The position numbers and the translations under genes were made by a program. Shown piece after piece: positions 6,592 to 13,562 of a stretch of 30,561 nucleotides of DNA. Source of the stretch: a virus; IMG/VR virus record IMGVR_UViG_3300018083_000095, positions 1 through 30,561 of that record; one strand, 5' to 3'. A model generated the notes under the pieces. The model made no database searches. It saw nothing but the letters and a program-made list of their open reading frames with translations, and was not told the DNA's origin. How positions within the stretch are numbered: the first letter of the stretch is position 1; each line of letters begins with the position of its first letter.

Positions 6592-6977
6592 CCGACTACA
6601 GCCTGATCCCGACGGGGGGCGCCGGAGGCGTCCGTGACGCCGCCGTGGAGGTCGTCGCCGCCGCCCTCGTCATCGACTACGACGAGGTGCTGGGCGGCCT
6701 GATGTGCTACCAGGGCGACAGGTGCGCCACCGCTGACGAGCAGCAGGAGGTCAACCTCGTCATCGAGCAGGTCGAACGCCTCCGGGGAGCCGTCGCCGCC
6801 CTCGTGCTCGCCCGAGAGCCGGGCCCCGACCCGCTCTGCGACGTGCCCCACCTCGACCTCGGCCTTCGCTGCACCCTCCCCCCCGGCCACGACGGCCGCC
6901 ACCAGGCCCGAGACATTGGCGTCCGGGGCCGCCTGGTCCACTGGACGGCCCCCGAGTTCGACCGCAAGAGCTCGTGA
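6588..6977 (+). CDS. hypothetical protein, 129 aa
   Basis: The start overlaps the previous stop. The first two thirds look like an amphipathic helical bundle with Ala/Val/Leu heptads (A-A-V-E-V-V-A-A-A, V-I-E-Q-V-E-R-L). The C-terminal part has C-D-V-P-H, then L-R-C-T-L-P-P-G-H-D-G-R-H; this C-x-L-P-x-G-H-x-G-x-H block is frequent in small actinophage proteins and may bind a metal. Function is unknown. Its stop overlaps the next ATG (6977). Confidence 0.75.
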   Translation: MTDYSLIPTGGAGGVRDAAVEVVAAALVIDYDEVLGGLMCYQGDRCATADEQQEVNLVIEQVERLRGAVAALVLAREPGPDPLCDVPHLDLGLRCTLPPGHDGRHQARDIGVRGRLVHWTAPEFDRKSS

Positions 6978-7186
6978 TGCCCGCTTACCGGGTCGCCCTC
7001 GACCTCCGCTGCCAACAGGAGCGCTGCCCCCGCACCGCCACCCAGGAGGTCCGCAACACCGTCAACGCCTTCATCGGCCGCTACTGCATGGCCCACGCCG
7101 AGCAGATGGTGACCCGCCTCAACGACGGCTGCCGCCCCGAGCCGACCAGCCCGCCCGCCTGGGCCCAACGCCAGAGGGAGCTGTGA
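6977..7186 (+). CDS. small protein with paired Cys, 69 aa
   Basis: ATG 6977 overlaps the preceding stop (TGATG); an in-frame GTG at 6974 is an alternative. It contains L-R-C-Q-Q-E-R-C-P near the start and Y-C-M-A-H-A near residue 35, a likely metal site of two Cys plus Cys/His. No family was recognised. The stop overlaps the next ATG at 7186. Confidence 0.7.
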   Translation: MPAYRVALDLRCQQERCPRTATQEVRNTVNAFIGRYCMAHAEQMVTRLNDGCRPEPTSPPAWAQRQREL

Positions 7187-7368
7187 TGGCGTCCTGGCCA
7201 CCCGAGTACCCGCCTCTCGAGCATTGGCCGCAGCGTCTCCGCTTCTGCCCGTGCGGGCTCGCCATGTTCGTCGTGGCGCCCGCCGACGGGGGCCCTGACG
7301 AGTGGATCTACGCCTGCGACGACTGCGACCCGCACCTGTTCCCCCCACGCCCCGAGGAGACACCGTGA
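7186..7368 (+). CDS. zinc-ribbon-like protein, 60 aa
   Basis: ATG 7186 overlaps the previous stop. C-P-C-G near residue 21 and C-D-D-C-D near residue 45, separated by about 20 residues with strands, form a compact zinc ribbon. No family name can be given. It ends with a GTGA overlap into the next gene (7365-7368). Confidence 0.7.
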   Translation: MASWPPEYPPLEHWPQRLRFCPCGLAMFVVAPADGGPDEWIYACDDCDPHLFPPRPEETP

Positions 7369-7829
7369 CCGCCCGCAACGCCTTCCTGGCCGGAGCTCTG
7401 CTCGGCCTGACCCCCTGGCTCGTCCACCGCCTCGACCGCTACCTCCGGGAGCCGTGGAACGACTCCGGGCCCATCGAGGAGTGGTGGCGGACCCAGACTT
7501 GGAAGCAGCGCCGCTGGGTCACCGACCTCCCCGAGAAGGCCGGAGGCTGGATCGTGGCCCGCCCCCCAGCGCACCCCATCCTCGCCACCCGCCGCTTCCG
7601 GGTCGAGTACGAGTGCCACTGCATCCACGGGCCCGAGTTCGGCTGGGCCCCGTACAAGGTCGGCGAGTCATGGCACTGGACGTTGAAGGGCGCCGAGTTC
7701 AAGCGCCGCCACCGCCCGCCCAGGCGCACGTACATGCGGGCCGTCGGGCTCGGCTCCGGGCTGATGGTCACCAAGATCGACCGCCGCACAGCGTCGGGCT
7801 GGCTGCCCCAGGGAGAGCCCCGTGACTGA
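7365..7829 (+). CDS. hypothetical protein with N-terminal membrane segment, 154 aa
   Basis: Starts at GTG 7365, overlapping the previous stop by GTGA. Residues about 4-20 (F-L-A-G-A-L-L-G-L-T-P-W-L-V) could be a membrane anchor. The remainder is Trp/Arg-rich, with E-C-H-C-I-H-G near the centre. A basic stretch (K-R-R-H-R-P-P-R-R) follows. No family was recognised. It is the last gene before the terminase unit. Confidence 0.75.
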   Translation: MTARNAFLAGALLGLTPWLVHRLDRYLREPWNDSGPIEEWWRTQTWKQRRWVTDLPEKAGGWIVARPPAHPILATRRFRVEYECHCIHGPEFGWAPYKVGESWHWTLKGAEFKRRHRPPRRTYMRAVGLGSGLMVTKIDRRTASGWLPQGEPRD

Positions 7830-7963
7830 CTGTTCGGCCCGCCTGCCCCGTGCAGCGTTGTTCGGGGGCCTCATCGACTGCACGTGCCGCCTCCCCTCGG
7901 CCACCCGGTCCTCTGCCCGGGGGCTCTCCTGCGTCTCCACCCCCCAGGCGTACACTCCCCCGC
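7830..7963 (+). promoter_or_regulatory. Non-coding gap before terminase with -10-like TACACT
   Basis: This 134-base gap has no convincing gene. TACACT at 7951-7956 fits the actinobacterial -10 pattern TANNNT and lies seven bases before the terminase ATG at 7964, with no ribosome-binding sequence between. No good -35 is visible. A cos or pac recognition region often lies here in tailed phages, but nothing in the sequence proves it. Confidence 0.4.
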
Positions 7964-8602
7964 ATGGCACGCCCCCGCAACAGCTCCCTCCCCGACGAGG
8001 GCGGGCAGCCCTCCCGCATCAGCGAAGTCGTCCGCTACCGGGAAGCCACCGACGCCGACGGCGTGACCAACATGGTCCCCTTCACCCTCGGCGAACAGAT
8101 AGTCGAACGGGTCCGCACCGGCCTCGACCTCACCGACGCCGCCGCCTCCGCCAACATCACCAAGCAGACCATCTGGAACTGGCGCCGAAGGGGAGCCCTC
8201 AACCGGGCCCTCCTCGCCCAAGGCAAACCCCTCGCCACCGACGACGGAGACGCCTACGTCAAGTTCGTTGATGCACTGGAAAGAGCCGAAGCCGAGGCAG
8301 AGCTCGTCCGCCTCGCCATCATCCAGAGGGCCGCCGAAGGGGGCTTCAAGACAACCCGGGAGACGATCAAGTACGACGCCGCCGGGGACGTCCTGGAGCG
8401 CACCGTCGTGACGGAGGTCAGCCTGCCGCAGTGGACGGCAGCCGCCTGGTATCTGGAGCGCCGCCACGCCCGCAAGTACGGCCGCAAGAGCCAGCTCGCC
8501 GCCGAGGCGCTGTCGGGCCTCCTCCACGCCCACGACGACGGAGACGACGAGGCGCTGCGCACGGAGGCGCTGATCGCCATGGCCCAGGAGTTCGGCACGT
8601 AG
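7964..8602 (+). CDS. terminase small subunit-like protein
   Basis: A protein of 212 aa directly upstream of the large terminase gene. Residues about 38-65 contain a helix-turn-helix (T-D-A-A-A-S-A-N-I-T-K-Q-T-I-W-N-W) of the type that binds the packaging start site. The C-terminal half is helical and acidic, with Y-L-E-R-R-H-A-R-K-Y-G near residue 165, typical of small terminase or terminase-associated DNA-binding proteins. The start at 7964 was chosen because it begins M-A-R-P-R-N and lies just behind a TANNNT box; an upstream ATG at 7850 in the same frame would add a Pro/Arg-rich tail of poor quality. Confidence 0.75.
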   Translation: MARPRNSSLPDEGGQPSRISEVVRYREATDADGVTNMVPFTLGEQIVERVRTGLDLTDAAASANITKQTIWNWRRRGALNRALLAQGKPLATDDGDAYVKFVDALERAEAEAELVRLAIIQRAAEGGFKTTRETIKYDAAGDVLERTVVTEVSLPQWTAAAWYLERRHARKYGRKSQLAAEALSGLLHAHDDGDDEALRTEALIAMAQEFGT

Positions 8603-8613
8603 GCTCCCCGCTC

Positions 8614-10344
8614 ATGGCAGCCCGGGCGCCCAACCGAGACGCCCAGGCCGCCGAGCTGTTGGCGGTCATCCACGGCATGAAGCCCGCCCGCCGGGCCCTG
8701 TTCCTCAGCGCCCTCCCCGTGGAGGACAAGGCGCTGGTGGAGCGGGCCTACGCCCTCCACCAGCAGACAGGCTGGCGGGCCCACCCGGCCGCCATGTGGG
8801 CTCACCTCGACGGCCGGGAGCTCTGGCCGTACGTGGTGCTCCTGTCCGAGACGTTCGCCCGGGCGCTCATGGGCCTCGGCCCCACCAAGGTGATCGAGAA
8901 CCTGCCCAGCCAGATGGGTAAGACGACGGGCCTGATGGACGACGCCCTCTGGGCGCTCGACTTCGACCCTCGCCTCCGGGTCATGTACGTCACCTACGAC
9001 GTCAACAAGGCGGAGGAGCTCGGGGGCGACTGCCGTGACCTCGCCGAGGTCCACAGCGCCGACCTCCGCTTCCGCCTCCGCAAGGACCGGAGCGCCAAGG
9101 GCCAGTGGAAAACGGACCAGGGCGGAGGCATGTACTGCACCGGCATCAACGGTGCGATCACCGGCTACCCGGCCGACGTGCTCCTGTTGGACGACCTGTT
9201 CAAGGGCTGGGAGACGGCCCACAGCGAGACGCAACGTGAGCACGCCTGGGCCATCTACCGCTCGCAGTGCCGCCTCCGCATCCAGGGGCCACACTGCCCG
9301 GTCATCAACGCCGGTACCCGCTGGCACCGGGACGACATCACAGGGAAGCTCCTCGACGCCGCTCTCGCCGACCCGGCCGCCGACCAGTGGCACCACATCC
9401 GTCTCCCCGCCATCGCAGAGGCCCCCGACCCGCTGAACGTGGACCCGTCGTTGCGCACCCCCGACCCGCTCGGCCGGGCCCCCGGAGAGCTCCTGGAGGC
9501 CCGACGCTTCCCCGAGGAGGAGGTCAAGGCCCGCCAGGTGGTGCTCGGCTCGTACCTGTGGGCTGCGATGGAGCAGCAGCGGCCCGCCCCCGAAGAGGGC
9601 AACATCGTCAAGCGGGCCTGGTTCCGACTGGAGGCACAGCTCCCCCCGCACGCAGACGAGTGGATCAGCAGCTGGGACTTGAAGCTGAAGGACAAGGAGG
9701 AGGGCGACTTCGTGGTCGGGCAAGTGTGGGCCCGCACGGGGGGCGACATGTGGCTGTGCGACCAGCTGCGAGGCAAGTGGGGCCAGGAAAAGACGATCCT
9801 CGCCATCGCCCTCCTCCAGGTCCGCTGGCCGCAGGTGAACGCCCACCACGTGGAGTGGGCTGGCAACGCCCCCGAGGTCATGAAGGCCCTCCGCCAGGCC
9901 GCCCCCGCCTACGTGGTGTCCGACGACGACGCCGACGAGCTCGGCATGACCCAGACGGAGCGAGCTCTCGTGCAGGAGCTCCGCCGGCACGGCCTCCCCG
10001 GCCTGTTGGGGAACCCGGTCAAGGGCGACAAGGCGGTGCGCCTCCGAGCGCAGGTGCCGTACATCGAAGCGGGCAACGTCCACGTGCTCGAGACGGCCTC
10101 GTGGCTGCCCGGGTACCTGGACGAGATGGCCGCCTTCCCGAACGGGTCGCACGCCGATCAGGTGGATGCGACGAGCCAGGCGCTGCTGAAGCTCGCCAAG
10201 GGCCCGGCCACTGCGGGCCCGCCTCCGGCAGGGCCGTTGCCCAACCGGCCGCACACGGGCCCTGGGTTGGCCGCTGCGCCCTCGTTGCGTGGGGGTGGGG
10301 CGTTGGGCAGCCCGGCCCGTAGCGGCCCCAGGAGGGTCAGGTAG
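8614..10344 (+). CDS. terL: terminase large subunit
   Basis: A protein of 576 aa that powers DNA packaging and cuts the concatemer. The ATPase domain has a Walker A-like P-S-Q-M-G-K-T-T at residues 98-105 (the deviant form usual in terminases) and a Walker B V-L-L-L-D-D at 179-184. The nuclease half begins with S-W-D-L-K near residue 355 and ends with a conserved-looking acidic motif H-A-D-Q-V-D-A-T near residue 515. After about 530 the tail is Pro/Gly/Arg-rich and probably disordered. ATG 8614 was chosen as the first start after the small-subunit stop. Its end overlaps the end of the convergent minus-strand gene by eight bases (10337-10344). Confidence 0.93.
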   Translation: MAARAPNRDAQAAELLAVIHGMKPARRALFLSALPVEDKALVERAYALHQQTGWRAHPAAMWAHLDGRELWPYVVLLSETFARALMGLGPTKVIENLPSQMGKTTGLMDDALWALDFDPRLRVMYVTYDVNKAEELGGDCRDLAEVHSADLRFRLRKDRSAKGQWKTDQGGGMYCTGINGAITGYPADVLLLDDLFKGWETAHSETQREHAWAIYRSQCRLRIQGPHCPVINAGTRWHRDDITGKLLDAALADPAADQWHHIRLPAIAEAPDPLNVDPSLRTPDPLGRAPGELLEARRFPEEEVKARQVVLGSYLWAAMEQQRPAPEEGNIVKRAWFRLEAQLPPHADEWISSWDLKLKDKEEGDFVVGQVWARTGGDMWLCDQLRGKWGQEKTILAIALLQVRWPQVNAHHVEWAGNAPEVMKALRQAAPAYVVSDDDADELGMTQTERALVQELRRHGLPGLLGNPVKGDKAVRLRAQVPYIEAGNVHVLETASWLPGYLDEMAAFPNGSHADQVDATSQALLKLAKGPATAGPPPAGPLPNRPHTGPGLAAAPSLRGGGALGSPARSGPRRVR

Positions 10345-10555
10345 CCACGCTGATGACGGCCCACAGGAGGGCCGAGAGGATCAGCCACCCTCCGGCCACG
10401 ATGGCGATGACGATCGCCCACGCCCGGAAGTGGTTCCGCCAGGGGATGGGCGGCCCCGTGTCGGCCACCCTCCGGCCGCCGACCTCGTAGATGCCCGGGT
10501 TGCGAGGCGCCCCGGCCCTTGGCTGAGGCTCGACCTTGGGCTCACCCCAGCCCAT
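10337..10555 (-). CDS. small tail-anchored membrane protein, 72 aa
   Basis: On the minus strand, ATG at 10555-10553 overlaps the upstream gene's stop (TGATG). The first 45 residues are Pro/Gly/Arg-rich and hydrophilic; residues about 48-70 are a single hydrophobic segment (A-I-V-I-A-I-V-A-G-G-W-L-I-L), ending right at the C-terminus. A larger frame extends upstream but would swallow the neighbour. No family was recognised. It is the last gene of the minus-strand cassette. Confidence 0.7.
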   Translation of the reverse strand: MGWGEPKVEPQPRAGAPRNPGIYEVGGRRVADTGPPIPWRNHFRAWAIVIAIVAGGWLILSALLWAVISVAT

Positions 10556-10815
10556 CAGCGACAGCTCCGGCACCCGGTCCGGTCCTGCACCGCCGTGTAG
10601 GCGCCCTCCGCCGTGGTGATGCGCCACGTCCTGTTCCCCACCTTCGAGACGGACAGGACGCCCTCGACCTCCTCGTTGACGGTGCCGTCTGCGGACCGGA
10701 GCGCCAGCTTGCCTCCACGAGTGAGGAGCTGGACCTTGCCCCAGGACCGTTGCGGCCCGCCGTTCAACGGGTCGAACGTGACGGATGATGCCCTGAAAGC
10801 AGCGGTGGCGGCCAT
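10555..10815 (-). CDS. hypothetical protein, 86 aa, leaderless
   Basis: Minus-strand ATG at 10815-10813. On that strand TAGCGT (plus 10824-10829) lies eight bases before the ATG with no ribosome-binding sequence, so leaderless expression is likely. The protein is beta-rich, with a repeat of strands such as V-Q-L-L-T-R-G-G-K-L-A-L and T-W-R-I-T-T-A-E-G, suggesting a small PH-like or barrel fold. Two Cys lie near the C-terminus. No family was recognised. Confidence 0.7.
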   Translation of the reverse strand: MAATAAFRASSVTFDPLNGGPQRSWGKVQLLTRGGKLALRSADGTVNEEVEGVLSVSKVGNRTWRITTAEGAYTAVQDRTGCRSCR

Positions 10816-10858
10816 GGCCAGCCACGCTACCCCGGGGAGCTCTCCCGGGCCGGGTTGG
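10816..10858 (-). promoter_or_regulatory. Hairpin and -10-like TAGCGT in minus-strand cassette
   Basis: Between two minus-strand genes, CCCGGG (10831-10836 region) and CCCGGG (10844-10849 region) can pair around a short AG-rich loop. Downstream on the minus strand, TAGCGT (10829-10824) sits eight bases before the next ATG. This suggests a terminator followed by an internal promoter. Confidence 0.4.
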
Positions 10859-11134
10859 TCAGGCCGGGTCGCCGACCCGCCGGATCGTGATGAAGCACAG
10901 CATCGTGTGCGGCGTGCGATTCTCCATGAACAGGGTGCCGTCGCCGTTGACCGTCTGGTGCTTCCCGTCGCCGACGCAGTTGATCGCCGTCTCCGTCCGC
11001 CCGACCTTGGCGTCGATGGAGATGCCGACCGACACCTTGGGTGTGGGCGCCTGGCGTGGAGCGGCAGCCACGACGTTCACCCAGAGGCCGACCGGCCAGA
11101 CTGCGATGCAGGCGACGAGCAGGACACGGCGCAT
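10859..11134 (-). CDS. secreted small protein with signal peptide, 91 aa
   Basis: Minus-strand ATG 11134-11132 overlaps the stop of the MerR-like gene (TGATG). It begins M-R-R-V-L-L-V-A-C-I-A-V-W, a classic signal peptide with probable cleavage after A-A-A near residue 25. The mature part is about 65 aa, with Cys near residues 53 and 80 that could pair, and strands around T-L-F-M-E-N-R-T and F-I-T-I-R-R. No family was recognised. Co-expression with a DNA-binding protein makes it a candidate lysogenic or surface-acting product (inference). Confidence 0.75.
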   Translation of the reverse strand: MRRVLLVACIAVWPVGLWVNVVAAAPRQAPTPKVSVGISIDAKVGRTETAINCVGDGKHQTVNGDGTLFMENRTPHTMLCFITIRRVGDPA

Positions 11135-11520
11135 CAGGCGAGGGCGAGCTCGTGCTGCCCGGCCCGGTCCCAGCACCAGCCGAGGTCGATGACCCAACCG
11201 GCGCCCTCGCTCAGGTGCGGAGTGTCGCCGAGCTCTCGCCGGGCGCCAGCCGGGTCGGGCGTGACCACCAGCACCCCAGCCCACGGGCCCGGAAGCTCCA
11301 TCGCCCACTCCGCCATCGAGGCGAGCGTGGAGTAGTCCGCCCCGAGCCGGAACAGGCAGCCCCACAGCGCCGTGACGGCCACGTGCCGAGGGTGCCACTC
11401 TCGGGAGACACCAGAGCCGGGGCGTGCGGGGACGTCCGGGTAGAGGCCCATGCGGTGCCAGTAGTCCAGCTGCCGGTAGGTGACGCCCGCCTGGCGGCAG
11501 ACGTCTGCTGATGTCAACAC
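11134..11520 (-). CDS. MerR-like helix-turn-helix DNA-binding protein
   Basis: A protein of 128 aa. Residues 2-26 (T-S-A-D-V-C-R-Q-A-G-V-T-Y-R-Q-L-D-Y-W) are a MerR/excisionase-type winged helix, followed by a wing with P-A-R-P-G-S-G. The rest is a short helical and strand domain with no ligand motif recognised. It starts at GTG (plus 11520-11518) behind an excellent AGGAGGTGA on the minus strand; the frame continues far upstream but the rest is a shadow. It is divergent from the gene at 11689 and from promoter copy D. This makes it the best candidate in the window for the regulator of the repeated operator, although an excisionase-like or other role is possible. Confidence 0.8.
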   Translation of the reverse strand: MLTSADVCRQAGVTYRQLDYWHRMGLYPDVPARPGSGVSREWHPRHVAVTALWGCLFRLGADYSTLASMAEWAMELPGPWAGVLVVTPDPAGARRELGDTPHLSEGAGWVIDLGWCWDRAGQHELALA

Positions 11521-11595
11521 GGGCTCACCTCCTCGTCCACGGCGCACACCTTCGAGCGTATCCACAGCCTGGGGACTGCGCTGGTGATACCCCGA

Positions 11596-11605
11596 CGAAC
11601 GTTCG
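11596..11605. promoter_or_regulatory. Palindrome CGAACGTTCG in the divergent intergenic region
   Basis: A 10-bp perfect palindrome lies between the divergent MerR-like gene and promoter copy D. It could be an autoregulatory operator. It does not match the actinobacterial SOS box, which needs four bases between GAAC and GTTC. Confidence 0.3.
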
Positions 11606-11615
11606 GTAAACGGGC

Positions 11616-11658
11616 AGGCTCCGCCGGGTAGACGCCGGGGGCTAACCCGGGTTAGTCT
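11616..11658 (+). promoter_or_regulatory. Repeated promoter-operator element, copy D
   Basis: CAGGCTC at 11615-11621, TAGACG at 11629-11634, an 18-bp spacer, and TAGTCT at 11653-11658. CTAAC 11642-11646 and GTTAG 11651-11655 flank CCGG here instead of CCGT. It faces away from the MerR-like gene. Confidence 0.75.
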
Positions 11659-11688
11659 GGAGGGACCACAGAGCCCCAGGAGGCCGCA

Positions 11689-12558
11689 ATGACGATCGCC
11701 GAGTACCCCGAGAACAGCCTGCAGACGCTGATCGACCTGTACGCCGAGGTCTACGGCCTCACCGACCCGTGCCACATCATGGACTCCCTCCACGCCGCCG
11801 GGATGCTCAACGAGGCCGGGCTGTTCGAGGACACGGTCCGGGTCGCCACCGGCAAGGGTCGCCCGGTCGCCCTCCCGCTCGACGGGCGTGAGGTGCCCCG
11901 CCGGGAGCGCCAGGTCAAGTCCACCGTCGCCCACAGCGGCAAGGTCCACGAGGGCCCGGCCCGCCGTCAGGGCTCCCAGTGGGGCACCAAGGCCGCCACC
12001 CCGGCCCCCAAGCCCGAGACGCCCACGGTCACCACGGTCACCTACCGCAAGCACCAGGACGTCTGGGCGCTCCAGGTGACGGGCCCCGTCCCCGCCGAGG
12101 GCACCGAGGTCACGGTCGCCAAGCGTGACGGCACCACCAAGGTCGAGACGGCCGGAGCTGTCCTCGCCCGCTTCGCCGAGGCCACCATCGTCGCCATCGC
12201 CAAGACGGCTCGCAGCACCGGCACCCCGGCCGCCCCGACCGTCCCCGCAGGCCACTACGCCACCCCTTCCCGGACCGGCAACAACGACCTGGACTTCTGG
12301 GCCGTAGACGTCCCGACCGACGGCAAGTGGGCCGGGTACACCTTCGTCAGCCGGGTCATCGGCGGGCACGAGGACACCAGGGTCCGGGGGGCCGAAGCCC
12401 GCCAGGCCCTCGACGCCATCGCCGCCTTCGGCCCCCAGGACGCAGCGAAGGCCTACGGACGGGCCATCGGCCGCTGTGGCCGCTGCAACCGGCACCTCAC
12501 CGACGAGACGAGCCGCACCCTCGGGCTCGGCCCCGAGTGCGCCCAGAAGGGCTGGTGA
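11689..12558 (+). CDS. DUF6011 domain protein
   Basis: A protein of 289 aa. The last 35 residues match the DUF6011 pattern: G-R-C-G-R-C-N-R-H-L-T-D, then L-G-L-G-P-E-C, giving four metal ligands of zinc-ribbon type. The middle has two strand-rich segments (near residues 120-160 and 195-230, the latter with W-A-V-D-V-P and W-A-G-Y-T-F) and the stretch V-A-K-R-D-G-T-T-K. The N-terminal 35 residues look helical. AGGAGG (11678-11683) lies five bases before the ATG. Such proteins are widespread in actinophage early regions; function is unknown. Confidence 0.8.
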   Translation: MTIAEYPENSLQTLIDLYAEVYGLTDPCHIMDSLHAAGMLNEAGLFEDTVRVATGKGRPVALPLDGREVPRRERQVKSTVAHSGKVHEGPARRQGSQWGTKAATPAPKPETPTVTTVTYRKHQDVWALQVTGPVPAEGTEVTVAKRDGTTKVETAGAVLARFAEATIVAIAKTARSTGTPAAPTVPAGHYATPSRTGNNDLDFWAVDVPTDGKWAGYTFVSRVIGGHEDTRVRGAEARQALDAIAAFGPQDAAKAYGRAIGRCGRCNRHLTDETSRTLGLGPECAQKGW

Positions 12559-12650
12559 TGTTGGCCCGCCCCCAGACGCACCCCAACCCCCAACGCAACC
12601 CCAACGACGGCCCCGGGCGAGAGCTCGGGGCCAAAGGAGACTCCCCATGA
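12558..12650 (+). CDS. possible 30-residue coupled ORF
   Basis: ATG 12558 overlaps the DUF6011 stop (TGATG), and the TGA at 12648-12650 overlaps the next ATG (ATGA), exactly the joining style used throughout this region. The product is Pro/Asn/Arg-rich with no recognisable fold. A GGCCCCG/CGGGGCC hairpin (12609-12615 with 12626-12632) lies inside it, just before the AAAGGAG of the next gene. It may be a leader whose translation opens that ribosome site rather than a functional protein. Confidence 0.4.
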   Translation: MLARPQTHPNPQRNPNDGPGRELGAKGDSP

Positions 12651-13015
12651 CCCACGCACGCTGCCTCGTCGTCACGGACGACGGGGACTACGACAGGGCG
12701 CTCGCCCCGTTCGACTTTGAAGGCCCGGGGGCCGAGGCCCACTGGGACTGGTACGTGCTCGGGGGCCGCTACACCGAGCGTGCCCTGGTCACGGCCGACG
12801 GCACGATGGTCCTGCAATGCCGCCGGGCCGAGTTGAACGTGGAGGCGACCGGCCCCTGCTTCGCTGTCCTCACGAGCTCTGGCGAGTGGCACGAGAACCC
12901 CGACGCCTGGGGTGAGGGCCTGCCCGAGGGCAAGACGTGGCCCGAGACGTTCGCCAAGCTCGTGCTCGCCGAGAGCCCCGACGCCATCCTGTCGCTCGTG
13001 GACTTCCACTCATGA
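12647..13015 (+). CDS. hypothetical protein, 122 aa
   Basis: ATG 12647 follows AAAGGAG (12633-12639). It contains W-D-W-Y-V-L-G-G-R-Y near residue 33, a short motif seen in many small phage hypotheticals, then strands (A-V-L-T-S-S-G-E-W-H) and a C-terminal helix. No catalytic motif was recognised. Its stop overlaps the DUF4314 start (13012-13015). Confidence 0.8.
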   Translation: MTHARCLVVTDDGDYDRALAPFDFEGPGAEAHWDWYVLGGRYTERALVTADGTMVLQCRRAELNVEATGPCFAVLTSSGEWHENPDAWGEGLPEGKTWPETFAKLVLAESPDAILSLVDFHS

Positions 13016-13530
13016 GCCTGACCCCAACCAAGACTTACACCGACCCGGAGGGCCGCCGCTACCGGGTGGGCGACCGCATCCGTCTCGTGTGCTGCACCGA
13101 CCCGTACACCCACCTGGAGCCGGGAGCTCTCGGGACCGTCACGGGCGGCCACGTCTCCGCCGTGTTCCCGATGGCGCTCTACGTCCAGTGGGACTCCGGC
13201 AGCACGCTGTCGCTGTGCCCCGACGCCGGGGACCGCTGGGAGCCCGAGGCGAGGGTGGTAGACACCGCCGCCACCCCGCCGGTAACCTCCCCGGCCGGAG
13301 CCCAGACCTTGCCCCAGTCCACGCTCAGCGCCCCCAGCGCCGACGACGTCGCCCGAGCCTCACGGCTCTGGGATGACGCCCAAGTTCAGGCCCTCGCCCG
13401 CCGTGGCGTGGAGGCCGAGCTTGTGGACGGCCGCATCTGTCTGACCCGCCGGGCTGTAGAGCATCTGATGCTCACCCTCCCGGTCCTGCCAGTCGAGTCC
13501 GCCGTGGGCGCACGGCAACCGAGCGGCTGA
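13012..13530 (+). CDS. DUF4314 domain protein
   Basis: A protein of 172 aa. Residues about 15-75 match DUF4314: G-D-R-I-R-L-V-C-C-T-D-P-Y-T, P-G-A-L-G-T-V, L-Y-V-Q-W-D-S-G-S-T-L-S-L and G-D-R-W. The fold is a small barrel; function is unknown. Residues 78-110 are a Pro/Thr/Ala linker; residues 110-165 look helical, with R-I-C-L-T-R-R-A-V-E-H. The C-terminal extension beyond the domain is unusually long. The ATG overlaps the previous stop. Confidence 0.85.
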   Translation: MSLTPTKTYTDPEGRRYRVGDRIRLVCCTDPYTHLEPGALGTVTGGHVSAVFPMALYVQWDSGSTLSLCPDAGDRWEPEARVVDTAATPPVTSPAGAQTLPQSTLSAPSADDVARASRLWDDAQVQALARRGVEAELVDGRICLTRRAVEHLMLTLPVLPVESAVGARQPSG

Positions 13531-13562
13531 GGTGGCGCCAGGGCGTCTCCGCCCTCTCTCTG

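Noticed and set aside
7822-8271. GTG-started frame overlapping the small terminase gene
   Set aside because: After about 45 codons it runs as a Pro/Arg/His-rich shadow of the terminase gene; only the first part lies in the gap and has no motif.
8254-10254. A minus-strand open frame of 666 codons opposite terminase
   Set aside because: Shadow of the terminase genes; the plus-strand product has Walker motifs.
11596-11605. Possible SOS (LexA) box
   Set aside because: The actinobacterial box needs GAAC-N4-GTTC; here GAAC and GTTC are directly joined by no spacer.
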